Shown here: positions 25,911 to 33,982 of the stretch, piece by piece
How the letters are laid out: every line of letters begins with the position of its first letter
Position numbering within the stretch: the first letter of the stretch is position 1
Assembly: GCF_000821305.1 (NCBI RefSeq)
Contig: NZ_CCXK01000014.1
Location: forward strand, 124,001-188,000
Direction of reading: 5' to 3'
From: Clostridium culturomicium
GTDB taxonomy: Bacteria; Bacillota; Clostridia; Clostridiales; Clostridiaceae
DNA: 64,000 bases
Translations under genes and position numbers: made by a program
The notes under the pieces: generated by a model
Database searches by the model: none
Told to the model about the DNA's origin: nothing
Seen by the model: the letters and a program-made list of their open reading frames with translations, nothing else

Positions 25911-26618
25911 TTAATTACTTTTCCACGGTCTAACTTTCTGTGTCCATCCTTGACTTACCCACCAATCTTTATCCTTAGGATTCCATGCAGATTTCTCTGA
26001 GGACTGCATCCCTTTAAATATATTAAACATAGCTATTCCTCGAATACCTACATGTGGATGAGCTACCCTAGACTTTGCTCTAATAGAAATACGTTTAGCC
26101 CTTTTCTCTATTTCAGCTAGTTTCACAGCTTTTAAATCACTTACACCCATGGCATTTGACATTAAGCCAAAGTGATAAACCTTAGGAACTCCCATCCATT
26201 TAAGCTGTCTTCCCATTGATTTTAATACACCTCTGGTAGGTGCACCTGCTGATGAACAAACTGTTATTCCTACCTTCTTAAACATGGCTCCATGAGGTCT
26301 ATGAGTAATCCACCTATATGCAAGGTGATCCATAAGATTTTTCAAGGCACCGCTCATCTCCATCACATAACATGGACTATCTAAAATGATTACATCTGCC
26401 CATTCCATTGCTCTTACTATGGGCTGTACTTTATCTGCGCTTGGGCATTTTTCCTCACCTTTAAGAAAGCAGTTATTACACCCATAACAAAAATCTGGTC
26501 CATCCTTTGGTAAAAAGAACTCTCTAACCTCTTCACCCTCAAGATATTTCAATAAGGTATTTGACATTGTATAAGTAATGCCCTTATGTGATTGCCCATG
26601 AATTATTGTCACCTTCAT
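25911..26618 (-). CDS. NAD(P)H-dependent flavodoxin-fold oxidoreductase
   Basis: About 235 residues. VTIIHGQSHKGITYTM is the FMN loop, CYGCNNCFLKGEEKCPSADK the Cys-rich insertion, ADVIILDSPCYVMEMSGALKNLMDHLAY the flavin contact, and a 60-residue Trp-rich C-terminus (DKDWWVSQGWT) follows. Relatives are quinone or nitro-compound reductases, or iron-sulfur flavoproteins. I use the ATG at 26616-26618 (AGAGGGTG); a TTG start upstream is implausible. Confidence 0.83.
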   Translation of the reverse strand: MKVTIIHGQSHKGITYTMSNTLLKYLEGEEVREFFLPKDGPDFCYGCNNCFLKGEEKCPSADKVQPIVRAMEWADVIILDSPCYVMEMSGALKNLMDHLAYRWITHRPHGAMFKKVGITVCSSAGAPTRGVLKSMGRQLKWMGVPKVYHFGLMSNAMGVSDLKAVKLAEIEKRAKRISIRAKSRVAHPHVGIRGIAMFNIFKGMQSSEKSAWNPKDKDWWVSQGWTQKVRPWKSN

Positions 26619-26678
26619 CCTCTTCACCCTCTTCAAAATCCATTTATGTTACCTTGAATAATTAACTCATTAATTTAT

Positions 26679-27506
26679 TTAGATATTTTGTTTTGCTACC
26701 TCATAAACCATATCAATTTGAACCTCCTCTTTACTTGGTACAAATCCAATACTTTCATAAAGTTTCTTTGCATTGTAGTTACACTCATCTGCCATTAAAA
26801 AGGCTCTCCTAGCACCATGTTCAACTCCATAGGTTAAAGCTTGCTTTAATAAACTCCTACCAATGCCTTTTCCTTGAACCCTCGGCGTTACTGCTAACTC
26901 TCGAACCCAAAGTATTGATCCTTTTTCGCTCTTGTGCCCATACACTGCAACACACACAATTCCAACTACTTCATCATTTTCTCGATGAACTAAAATAGAC
27001 ATATCTTTAGCATTTACTAAACCACCTAAAGTTCCATCTATCCATGACCTTACCCACTCTGGACTCTCACCATGAAAACCTCGGCTCTGACCCCTACACT
27101 CCATAGTTACTTGTGCTGCAATATCTATTTCTACGTTCTCAATTAATGAATATTCACAACTTTCTTGGTGTGCCTTTGAAATATCACTAATCCAATACTC
27201 TCGAAATATTGCATATTCTTTTAAACCTGCACTAATAAAATTATCCTTCCACTCCTCTGGAACAAAGGTTATCAGTATTGGATTTTTTTCCTTTTGTACT
27301 GCTTCAACTAGCTCTGTCCAATTATTGGCTGCCCAATGAAATTTCTTAATTTCATTCTCTTCATCATAGCCAACTGCAATAAATAAATCTTCGCTATTGA
27401 CATTTACTTCATAATTTTTAAGCTGGTCGTAATCGTAATACTCCATGGAATTAAATCTAAAATTTTTTAACTTATCTTTTATATTTTCAAATTCTACTTG
27501 CTTCAT
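26679..27506 (-). CDS. GNAT acetyltransferase with N-terminal extension
   Basis: 275 residues. The C-terminal GNAT (about 130-270) has WVRELAVTPRVQGKGIGRSLLKQAL and NYNAKKLYESIGFVP. The first 120 residues form a decayed GNAT-like half (WTELVEAVQKEKNPILITFVPEEW), giving a tandem arrangement similar to mycothiol-synthase-like enzymes. The ATG overlaps the stop of the S51 peptidase gene (ATGA), so the two are co-translated. Confidence 0.84.
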   Translation of the reverse strand: MKQVEFENIKDKLKNFRFNSMEYYDYDQLKNYEVNVNSEDLFIAVGYDEENEIKKFHWAANNWTELVEAVQKEKNPILITFVPEEWKDNFISAGLKEYAIFREYWISDISKAHQESCEYSLIENVEIDIAAQVTMECRGQSRGFHGESPEWVRSWIDGTLGGLVNAKDMSILVHRENDEVVGIVCVAVYGHKSEKGSILWVRELAVTPRVQGKGIGRSLLKQALTYGVEHGARRAFLMADECNYNAKKLYESIGFVPSKEEVQIDMVYEVAKQNI

Positions 27507-28150
27507 ATCATACTTACCTTCTCAGCCTTACCATCCTTTAATAAGTATATTTCTCCATAATAATTACACTTATCATCTCGGATAATGATGGCACTTTCAT
27601 CACACATTCCATATATTAAATGGTCATAAGACAATGACTTTAACTCCTCACTAAAATTATCTAAACTAAAGTGAGGTTCTACACTTTCATCTACAAGTCC
27701 GATTCCATTATAAATCTCCTGCTTTTCATGTTCACAGGTAACTGTTAAAATTGAGGTTTCTGCCATATTTATTGCTCCTGCACTTAACCCCATAATTAAA
27801 CATTGAACTTCTCTTAATGACTTAACTAAATCATTGTCTAATAAAAACTTCATTTGTAAATCTGTTGTTCCACCCATTAAGTAAATCAAGGATGCTCTAT
27901 CGATTGCCTCAACCATAGCTCTATTTTCTAAACGATTGTCCAAAACAACTTTGCTTTCAAAGTTAATCCCTATCCTATCAAACCATTCCATGTATCTTTC
28001 TACATATTTATCTGTTACCATACCAATGTCTGGATTAGATGCAATGAACACAATTTTTTTATAATCTTTAAGATCTCTCTTGAAATCATCCTCCACTAAA
28101 GAGAGACCGCTCTCTTCACTGAAATCACTAAATAAATAATATTTCCCCAT
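27503..28150 (-). CDS. S51-family peptidase (dipeptidase E-like, type 1 GATase fold)
   Basis: 215 residues from the ATG at 28148-28150 (GGAGGTGGGTAAA). VFIASNPDIGMVTDKYVE and LIYLMGGTTDLQM lead to the nucleophile elbow IMGLSAGAINMA with Ser123, as in peptidase E and cyanophycinase relatives. EKQEIYNGIGLVDESVEPHFS supplies the expected His. It would hydrolyse a small Asp- or Glu-containing peptide; the substrate is not known. Coupled to the GNAT at 26679. Confidence 0.85.
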   Translation of the reverse strand: MGKYYLFSDFSEESGLSLVEDDFKRDLKDYKKIVFIASNPDIGMVTDKYVERYMEWFDRIGINFESKVVLDNRLENRAMVEAIDRASLIYLMGGTTDLQMKFLLDNDLVKSLREVQCLIMGLSAGAINMAETSILTVTCEHEKQEIYNGIGLVDESVEPHFSLDNFSEELKSLSYDHLIYGMCDESAIIIRDDKCNYYGEIYLLKDGKAEKVSMI

Positions 28151-28207
28151 TTTACCCACCTCCCACAAAAGCTTATTCAAATTAGAGTTAGCTTTTATTT
28201 TTTACTT

Positions 28208-28660
28208 CTAAGCTTTAAATACCACCTTGAAATCCTCAAATACTACAGGCATATCCTGCGAAAACTCATATCCAAGAGCCTTACCATCCTCAGTAAAGAA
28301 CTTCTCATGCCCTCTCTGCCAAGACTCTAAGCAATCATCCTCACCTTCTCTACTGCATATATCAAAGGTTATTTCCTTATAGTTCAGTATAGTAACTGCT
28401 GTTGTTTCGATTACACATCTAGGAGTTCCCTCCCAGTCAGTGATAATACTATAATCTCCCACCTGTGGAATTCTGCTTCTTTCAACTTCATAAGCAAGTA
28501 AGCTGCTGCACGTTGCTCTCTTTTGTCCTGTTAAAACTAGCTCCAATAGTTCATTTGCCAGCTTCTCTGTTAATTCAAAGTGAAAGCAATCTATATACTC
28601 AGTAGCTCTATCTTTATTAGTTGCTTTTAAAAATTCTTTCCAGAATTTATTTATATTCAT
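28208..28660 (-). CDS. ASCH-domain protein
   Basis: 150 residues: ELLELVLTGQKRATCSSLLAYEVERSRIPQVGDYSIITDWEGTPRCVIETT is the ASCH fold (PUA-like beta barrel) with the G-x-K-x-x-T motif, and the C-terminal FDICSREGEDDCLESWQRGHEKFF matches the YqfB/N4-acetylcytidine amidohydrolase-type group. RNA or modified-nucleoside binding is expected. AAGGGAGAAGAAAT precedes the ATG. Confidence 0.85.
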   Translation of the reverse strand: MNINKFWKEFLKATNKDRATEYIDCFHFELTEKLANELLELVLTGQKRATCSSLLAYEVERSRIPQVGDYSIITDWEGTPRCVIETTAVTILNYKEITFDICSREGEDDCLESWQRGHEKFFTEDGKALGYEFSQDMPVVFEDFKVVFKA

Positions 28661-28679
28661 ATTTCTTCTCCCTTAGTAT

Positions 28680-29588
28680 CTATTTCTTCCCGTACCATCT
28701 CGGTATCAACAATTTGAACCCATCATAATCATTGAAAATTCTTTCACATATCCTAATCATATTATCAATATCCTTTTGTCCAAACTTCACAGCCCATTCT
28801 ATTGAATATAGTGCTGCATGAGCTACATATACAGCTTGCACCTTCCAAAATTCTGTGGGAGGCTCTCCATTAAAATATCCATGAATCTCTCCAATTGCAA
28901 AGGGTATGCTCTCTTCTACAGTAAAACTTTGAAGCTTATAAAATTCTTCATAAGGGTCACCACATTCCCATCTGTTAAAATCGATGATTCCAACCTGTCC
29001 ATCTGGTGTATAAATTAAGTTTCCTGGATGAAAATCTCCATGTTTATATACTGGCTGAGTCTTACACATTAAATTAATGTTTTTCTTAACATAAGCAATA
29101 GCTATCTCGTCCTTAGGAACCCTATACTTAGACTTCTCATAAAGCTCTAGCTGTCTCAGTTTTTTCTCAATCTTATTCACTTTAGGAAAGTGACCTTTCT
29201 CAACTTGAATACTATGAATTTCACTAAGAATTCTTCCTGCTTCTATTCCAAGGCTATACTGCTCTTCCTGTGAAAGTCTGCTCAAGACCTCCTCCATAGA
29301 TTGTCCATCTACCCAACTGAGAAGCATATATACATTTTTACCTTCATTACATATTCCTATCTTAATAGCTTTTGACATTGGAAAACCTAGCTTGTTAAAC
29401 TTTTCTATAATAGCAAATTCCGTCTTCTTACTATCATAAGTTTCTATTCTACTGATTCTAAGCAAGAGTTTTTCTTTATCTTTATCCTCAATATAATACT
29501 TTTCATCACTAGACCATCCATAGTTTATTTTTTTAATTTTAATCCAAGACTTATATTCTGGAATATCATTAAACCTCATCGTATCCAT
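28680..29588 (-). CDS. aminoglycoside/macrolide phosphotransferase-family kinase
   Basis: 302 residues of the APH/choline-kinase fold. The N-lobe has KLLLRISRIETYDSKKTEF, the hinge YMLLSWVDGQSMEEVL, the catalytic loop PVYKHGDFHPGNLIY with the Brenner motif, and the metal-binding GIIDFNRWECGDPYEEFYKL. All catalytic residues are present, so it should be an active small-molecule kinase. Whether it acts on drugs is unknown; many such genes in clostridia have no resistance role. AGGAGAAGCTAAT precedes the start. Confidence 0.85.
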   Translation of the reverse strand: MDTMRFNDIPEYKSWIKIKKINYGWSSDEKYYIEDKDKEKLLLRISRIETYDSKKTEFAIIEKFNKLGFPMSKAIKIGICNEGKNVYMLLSWVDGQSMEEVLSRLSQEEQYSLGIEAGRILSEIHSIQVEKGHFPKVNKIEKKLRQLELYEKSKYRVPKDEIAIAYVKKNINLMCKTQPVYKHGDFHPGNLIYTPDGQVGIIDFNRWECGDPYEEFYKLQSFTVEESIPFAIGEIHGYFNGEPPTEFWKVQAVYVAHAALYSIEWAVKFGQKDIDNMIRICERIFNDYDGFKLLIPRWYGKK

Positions 29589-29663
29589 ATTAGCTTCTCC
29601 TAAAACTATACTTATTTAGCACATTAGTACCTTCTCTCTTCACCCTAAATAATAAACTAATCC

Positions 29664-30055
29664 CTAAAGTCTCTTATGATACTTCCAGAAATCTATTGTC
29701 TCTTGTAAATCCCTTTCATCCTTGAATAACTCCAATTCTCTAGCAACTTCAATAGCAAAATCTACATAGGCATTTGCTCTCGCTGTAATTATCCTCTTAT
29801 CTCTACAAACTTCCACATCTTCAGAATGTGTTGATTTAATATTCTTTAAAACTCCAGCATCATCAAGGACATCTACCCCTGCACAAATTGCAGAAACTAT
29901 TGCCCTTTTCTCAACTAAGCTCTTAACGAACTCATGAACCTGAGTATTATTAATAGTTGATATATCTCCCCCCGGAATTGTCATACATCTTACTTCATTA
30001 ATATCCACATTCTTCAATGCCCTATCTATATTTACCGAATATCCCTCCATGCACT
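29664..30055 (-). pseudogene. DJ-1/PfpI-family remnant lacking its N-terminus
   Basis: From about 30052 the minus strand reads EGYSVNIDRALKNVDINEV, then MTIPGGD, VSAICAGVDVLDDAGVL with the nucleophile-elbow Cys, and AYVDFAIEVARELELF to a stop at 29664. These are residues about 30 to the end of a DJ-1/PfpI protein. The first strand and the start are missing and replaced, in another frame, by the truncated GNAT at 30032. An ATG within the fragment exists but the fold would be incomplete. Confidence 0.75.
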
Positions 30056-30511
30056 TTTCTCGTAATAATTTTCTATATCTGTGTACAAATAAGCTTCTTT
30101 GAAATTTAGTGATGAACAATAATTTAATGCATATTGCTGGAGTACTTTTCCTATACCTTTATTTCTGTAATTCTTATGAACCACTAAAGCTGAAATCCAT
30201 GGATATAAATCCTGCCTTGAAAGCAAATCTCCTCTCCACACTCCAACTGTTCCAACAAGTTCATTGTTTTCAATCGCAACAAATGTAATTGGTAAATATT
30301 TATCTCTTAAGCTATTGTTAATAATCCCTTTATAGAATTCTCTACTGTTTTCTCCACCAAATCCATCATTAAGCCACTCAATTACTTTTTCCTTGAATTC
30401 AAGGTGATTAACTAATAAATCAATCTCCACTTCTTCTACCTCTCTATTCCTGAAATAATTTATCAAACTCCAGTGCCTTATCGTTATCCCCTTCATACAA
30501 TGGACTCTCAT
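30032..30511 (-). CDS. GNAT acetyltransferase, 3'-truncated
   Basis: 159 residues. Motif A is complete (LYPWISALVVHKNYRNKGIGKVLQQYALNYC) and the next strand AYLYTDIENYYEK is normal. After that the frame enters the DJ-1 scrap and ends with SAWRDIR. The closest neighbour type (18241) continues for about 20 more residues (YGFKYLAQGYHPWG), so the last beta strands are lost. Function is doubtful. Start ATG with AAGGTAAATTTT. Confidence 0.7.
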   Translation of the reverse strand: MRVHCMKGITIRHWSLINYFRNREVEEVEIDLLVNHLEFKEKVIEWLNDGFGGENSREFYKGIINNSLRDKYLPITFVAIENNELVGTVGVWRGDLLSRQDLYPWISALVVHKNYRNKGIGKVLQQYALNYCSSLNFKEAYLYTDIENYYEKSAWRDIR

Positions 30512-30638
30512 AAAATTTACCTTCAGCTCAGCTTAAGTAACCTTCAATAAACTCAATTGCCATTAATCTAGAAATTTGAATCTAGTTATTCCATATTCTT
30601 TTACTTATATAATATTCATCTACAAAACGCCACATATA

Positions 30639-31151
30639 TTAACTTATTAATTTATCCATTAATTGAGTTGCTTCTCTTCTATTTCTCACTACAAATACTT
30701 CTATATTCGCTTCCTTTGATAATACCTCATAATACTTTTCTCTATTTGCTTCATTAAACGTCCAAATATATTTTATAAAGTCCAAATCAAACCGTTCAGG
30801 ACAACTACTCCCCATGTCCTCTCTTGACTTACCGTAATTCCTAACTACACGTTTTAAAGCTCCTAATATACAAGTGATTTTTGAATAATCCATATAAACT
30901 ACCACATCAGCATACTTCAATCTCAACGGTATGGTTCTCCCGTAATTACCATCAATAATCCATCTCTCACAACTAACTTCTTTTAATAGCAGTTCATCAA
31001 AAGTCTCTCGAGAAACTGGAGTCCAGTTATCTCTCCAATTTAAAACATCTAAATGTACTACTGGTAATTTAAGCCGTTTACCTAATTCATTAGAAAAAGT
31101 AGTCTTTCCTGCTCCTGGACAACCAATTACCATAATTCTATTTCTACTCAT
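30639..31151 (-). CDS. FlaR/topology-modulation-like P-loop kinase
   Basis: 170 residues, adenylate-kinase-like fold. Walker A is IGCPGAGKTTFS near the N-terminus. HLDVLNWRDNWTPVSRETFDELL and WIIDGNYGRTIPLRLKYADVVVYMD are the conserved blocks of proteins often named DNA topology modulation protein FlaR. The real substrate is not known; a nucleotide or small-molecule kinase is likely. A 127-base gap downstream holds nothing I can name. AAGGGGATTAGT precedes the ATG. Confidence 0.83.
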   Translation of the reverse strand: MSRNRIMVIGCPGAGKTTFSNELGKRLKLPVVHLDVLNWRDNWTPVSRETFDELLLKEVSCERWIIDGNYGRTIPLRLKYADVVVYMDYSKITCILGALKRVVRNYGKSREDMGSSCPERFDLDFIKYIWTFNEANREKYYEVLSKEANIEVFVVRNRREATQLMDKLIS

Positions 31152-31210
31152 ACTAATCCCCTTACAATTGGTATCTTTTAAACTGTTGCGTTAGTATTAC
31201 CTCGTTAAGT

Positions 31211-31837
31211 CTATTTATCTAGAATTTCTAAAATTCCCGCACAAGAAGAAATTTGTTTATAGCTACAGTTAATCTCTTTATCTCTCAAACTTTTAATAAG
31301 CTTATCTGCCACCATATAAATTTCATCCTCATCCCAGCTGTCTCCGCTGACCTCTTTACAAGCATTCAAATCCTGCTGATTTTCAAAAGCAACATCGGCA
31401 ATAATTATTTTCCCATTAGGATTAAGTAATTGCTTCAACTCTCCTATAAACTCAACCTTTTTCTCATCATTCAAATGATGAATCGCATATGACGATACAA
31501 TATAATCGAATTTCATATCCTTTAACATGGGTGGGACTCCATCATTGAAATCCCACTTTATAAAGGTTCCATCTAGCATTTTTGACTTTGCAATATCAAT
31601 CATTCCCTGGGAAAAGTCCATTCCATATATCCTTGCTCCCTCTTCATAAAGCTTATTAGTCAAAACCCCAGTACCAAAGCCAACATCTAAAATTCTTCTT
31701 CCAGCTTTACACTCTATAGAATTATAAACATGGTTTAGCACCTCATAATATCCATCAAAAGGATACTCCCTTGAACTAGCCTCAACACTTTTATCATAAT
31801 CCTTTGACCAAATGTCAAATCCCTCTTTATCTAACAT
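31211..31837 (-). CDS. class I SAM-dependent methyltransferase (UbiE-like)
   Basis: 208 residues: FDIWSKDYDKSV start, RRILDVGFGTGVLTNKLYEEG (motif I), IYGMDFSQGMIDIAK (motif II), FDYIVSSYAIHHLNDEKK (motif IV) and LLNPNGKIIIADVAF. This is the YrrT/Methyltransf_25-like small type. It is the most 5' gene of the minus-strand array; the 187 bases upstream include a dispersed repeat, so the array promoter may lie there, though none is clear. Confidence 0.87.
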   Translation of the reverse strand: MLDKEGFDIWSKDYDKSVEASSREYPFDGYYEVLNHVYNSIECKAGRRILDVGFGTGVLTNKLYEEGARIYGMDFSQGMIDIAKSKMLDGTFIKWDFNDGVPPMLKDMKFDYIVSSYAIHHLNDEKKVEFIGELKQLLNPNGKIIIADVAFENQQDLNACKEVSGDSWDEDEIYMVADKLIKSLRDKEINCSYKQISSCAGILEILDK

Positions 31838-31956
31838 TCACTTACCCCACTTCTTCATCTTTCATAATTTTCTCTTAGTAAATGTGAATCAAAGCTTCTC
31901 CGAACACAGTGGGGAGAAGCCTCCTACATTCTACATTCTTAATTCTTAATTAAGAT

Positions 31957-32027
31957 GAAACTCCCCCTCATATTCATTCGGGTGAGTAAGTTCCACTAAC
32001 CAAATCATAGATTTGGAGTGTCACTTA
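31957..32027 (+). repeat. dispersed two-stem repeat, copy 2
   Basis: GAAACTCCCCCTCAT...GGTGAGTAAGTTCCACTAA, then CCAAATCATAGATTTGG, ending GTGTCACTTA. On the minus strand the terminal TAAGTG supplies the TAA stop codon of the ABC exporter gene at 32025. Confidence 0.85.
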
Positions 32028-33812
32028 GGCTCCTTCACGAAGGAAACTATATTGAGCCATATACAATTTGTAATAAGCTCCTCTTAAGTTTAATAACTCC
32101 TCATGAGTTCCTGCTTCAACAATTTCACCATCATCAATTACCATTATTCTATCGCAGTCACGTATAGTTGAAAGTCTGTGTGCGATAACAAAGGAAGTTC
32201 TTCCTGATAAGAGCTTGTTGATTCCTTTTTGAACAAGAATCTCTGTAGCTGTATCAATATTGGAAGTTGCTTCATCTAGAATTAATATCCTTGGATTAGC
32301 AAGGAGTGCCCTTGCAAAGGATATTAGCTGTCTTTGTCCTACTGAAAGCCTTGAACCTCTTTCATTAACCTGAGTATCATATCCCTTTTCCAGCTTCATG
32401 ATAAAGTCATGTGCACTAACAGCCTTTGCCGCTGCTATAATTTCTTCATCAGTAGCATCTAACTTACCATATCTTATATTTTCCTTAATTGAATCTGAGA
32501 ATAAGAAAGTATCCTGAAGCATTACCCCCATCTGGCTTCTTAAAGAATTAAGATTTACCTTTGATACATCCTTTCCGTCAATTAAGACTCTTCCTTCAGT
32601 GGTATCATAGAATCGGCTTATTAAGCTTGTAATTGTAGTCTTACCTGCTCCCGTTGGACCAACTAAAGCGATATTTTCTCCTGGTTTTACCTTAAAGCTT
32701 ACATTGTGTAGAACTTGAGTATCTTTCTCATATGCAAAGGATACATTTTCAAACTCAACACGGCCTTTGATTTTAGGCATTACATCTGCACTTTCAAGTT
32801 CATCAATGCCAGGCTTAACATCCATAATCTCAAAGATTCTCTCTGCTGCTGCAAAGTTTGTAATTAAAGTGTTATAGTATGACGCTATATTTAAAATCGG
32901 TCTCCAGAACATGCTGGTGTACGAAATAAACGCTGTAATTGTACCAATTGATACTTCTGCACTTCTTGCAAGGTTTGCTCCAACTAAAAATACTATTAAA
33001 GTACTTGCTCCAAAGGATACCTCTACTATTGGCCATAACCAGTCATTTAACTTAACCGCGTTGATAAAACCGCTTCTCATTTCTCCAACGGAATTTTTAA
33101 ATCTCTTGCCTGATTCCTTCTCAAAGGTAAAGTTTTGAATAATCCTCATTCCTGAAAAAGACTCATGAGTAAAACCATTAAGGTTAGAACGTTTTTGTCT
33201 GAATACCTGCCAACGCTTTCTTGAAATAATCTGTATTCCTGCAAGACCAACACATAATGGTGGAAGCATTGCCATAGAAACTAAAGCTAGTTTTACATTC
33301 ATCGAAAACATTATTATTGTAACGAATACTAAGGTTAAAACCTGTGGTATTACCGTTGTAACTGATTTATTAAACAGCTCTGAAAGAGAGTTTACATCCC
33401 CTACAACTCTTGCTAGTATCTTTCCTACTGGTCTTTCATCAAAGAAAGCAAATGAAAGTTTTTGAATGTGCTCATATAATTCCTGTCTTATAGTTCTTAA
33501 AATGTTATGAGTTGTTTTATTCATATTAAAGGTTGCATATTTACTTGCATACATACTGATTAAATTTAGTCCTATGAGCCCTGCTCCAATGAGTGCAAGC
33601 CCCTTAACATCCTTTGCACCAATAAAATCATCAATAGCTATTTTTAGAAGCATTGGACTCAAAAGTCCAACTCCTGTAACTATCAGCATCAAAAGCAAAA
33701 CTGCTGCTATTTTTACACCGTAAGGCTTCATGTATTTAACAAGCCTGAAAAGAATATCTTTTCCCTTAAGGGCAATAACCTTTTCATCTTGATTTACCGT
33801 GTTCTTTGCCAT
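32025..33812 (-). CDS. ABC multidrug exporter half-transporter, canonical NBD (BmrD/YheH-like)
   Basis: 595 residues: six membrane helices (about 30-320) and a nucleotide-binding domain with Walker A GPTGAGKTT (385-393), signature LSVGQRQ (489-495) and Walker B ILILDEATSNID with catalytic Glu514. The signature has Val in place of the second residue of LSGGQ. It follows, with a 170-base gap, a second half-transporter whose NBD lacks the catalytic Glu, so the two should form one heterodimeric exporter of BmrCD/LmrCD type. Its stop codon is provided by a repeat copy. Confidence 0.88.
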   Translation of the reverse strand: MAKNTVNQDEKVIALKGKDILFRLVKYMKPYGVKIAAVLLLMLIVTGVGLLSPMLLKIAIDDFIGAKDVKGLALIGAGLIGLNLISMYASKYATFNMNKTTHNILRTIRQELYEHIQKLSFAFFDERPVGKILARVVGDVNSLSELFNKSVTTVIPQVLTLVFVTIIMFSMNVKLALVSMAMLPPLCVGLAGIQIISRKRWQVFRQKRSNLNGFTHESFSGMRIIQNFTFEKESGKRFKNSVGEMRSGFINAVKLNDWLWPIVEVSFGASTLIVFLVGANLARSAEVSIGTITAFISYTSMFWRPILNIASYYNTLITNFAAAERIFEIMDVKPGIDELESADVMPKIKGRVEFENVSFAYEKDTQVLHNVSFKVKPGENIALVGPTGAGKTTITSLISRFYDTTEGRVLIDGKDVSKVNLNSLRSQMGVMLQDTFLFSDSIKENIRYGKLDATDEEIIAAAKAVSAHDFIMKLEKGYDTQVNERGSRLSVGQRQLISFARALLANPRILILDEATSNIDTATEILVQKGINKLLSGRTSFVIAHRLSTIRDCDRIMVIDDGEIVEAGTHEELLNLRGAYYKLYMAQYSFLREGA

Positions 33813-33916
33813 TAATTTTCACCGTCCTTAAATTAGTATTAATTTTTTGATTTAAATCGCCTATCTTAATCCTTGATCACTCTACCAAGAACCTGTGAGA
33901 CATAGCTTCCTAAATG

Positions 33917-33980
33917 AGAGTCTGAAGCTTTGCTTCAGCCCCTCGAACTTACTCCACCGAATGTGATGAGGCGGAGTTTA
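33917..33980 (-). repeat. dispersed repeat, copy 3 (divergent)
   Basis: CTGAAGCTTTGCTTCAG hairpin in place of the CCAAATC stem, then CGAACTTACTCCACCGAATG and GAGGCGGAGTTTA. It lies between the two exporter genes, three bases past the stop of the upstream gene. Confidence 0.65.
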
Positions 33981-33982
33981 CT

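Noticed and set aside
28680..29588. Claim of an antibiotic-resistance phosphotransferase
   Set aside because: The fold and catalytic residues are clear, but the substrate cannot be inferred; many homologues have no resistance role.
29664..30119. 151-residue ORF as an intact DJ-1 protein
   Set aside because: The first 20 or so residues are antiframe of the GNAT and the first beta strand of the DJ-1 fold is missing.
8982..30511. Chromosomal integron cassette array
   Set aside because: Single strand and cassette-like spacing fit, but I found no integrase and no recurrent attC-like imperfect palindrome between the genes.
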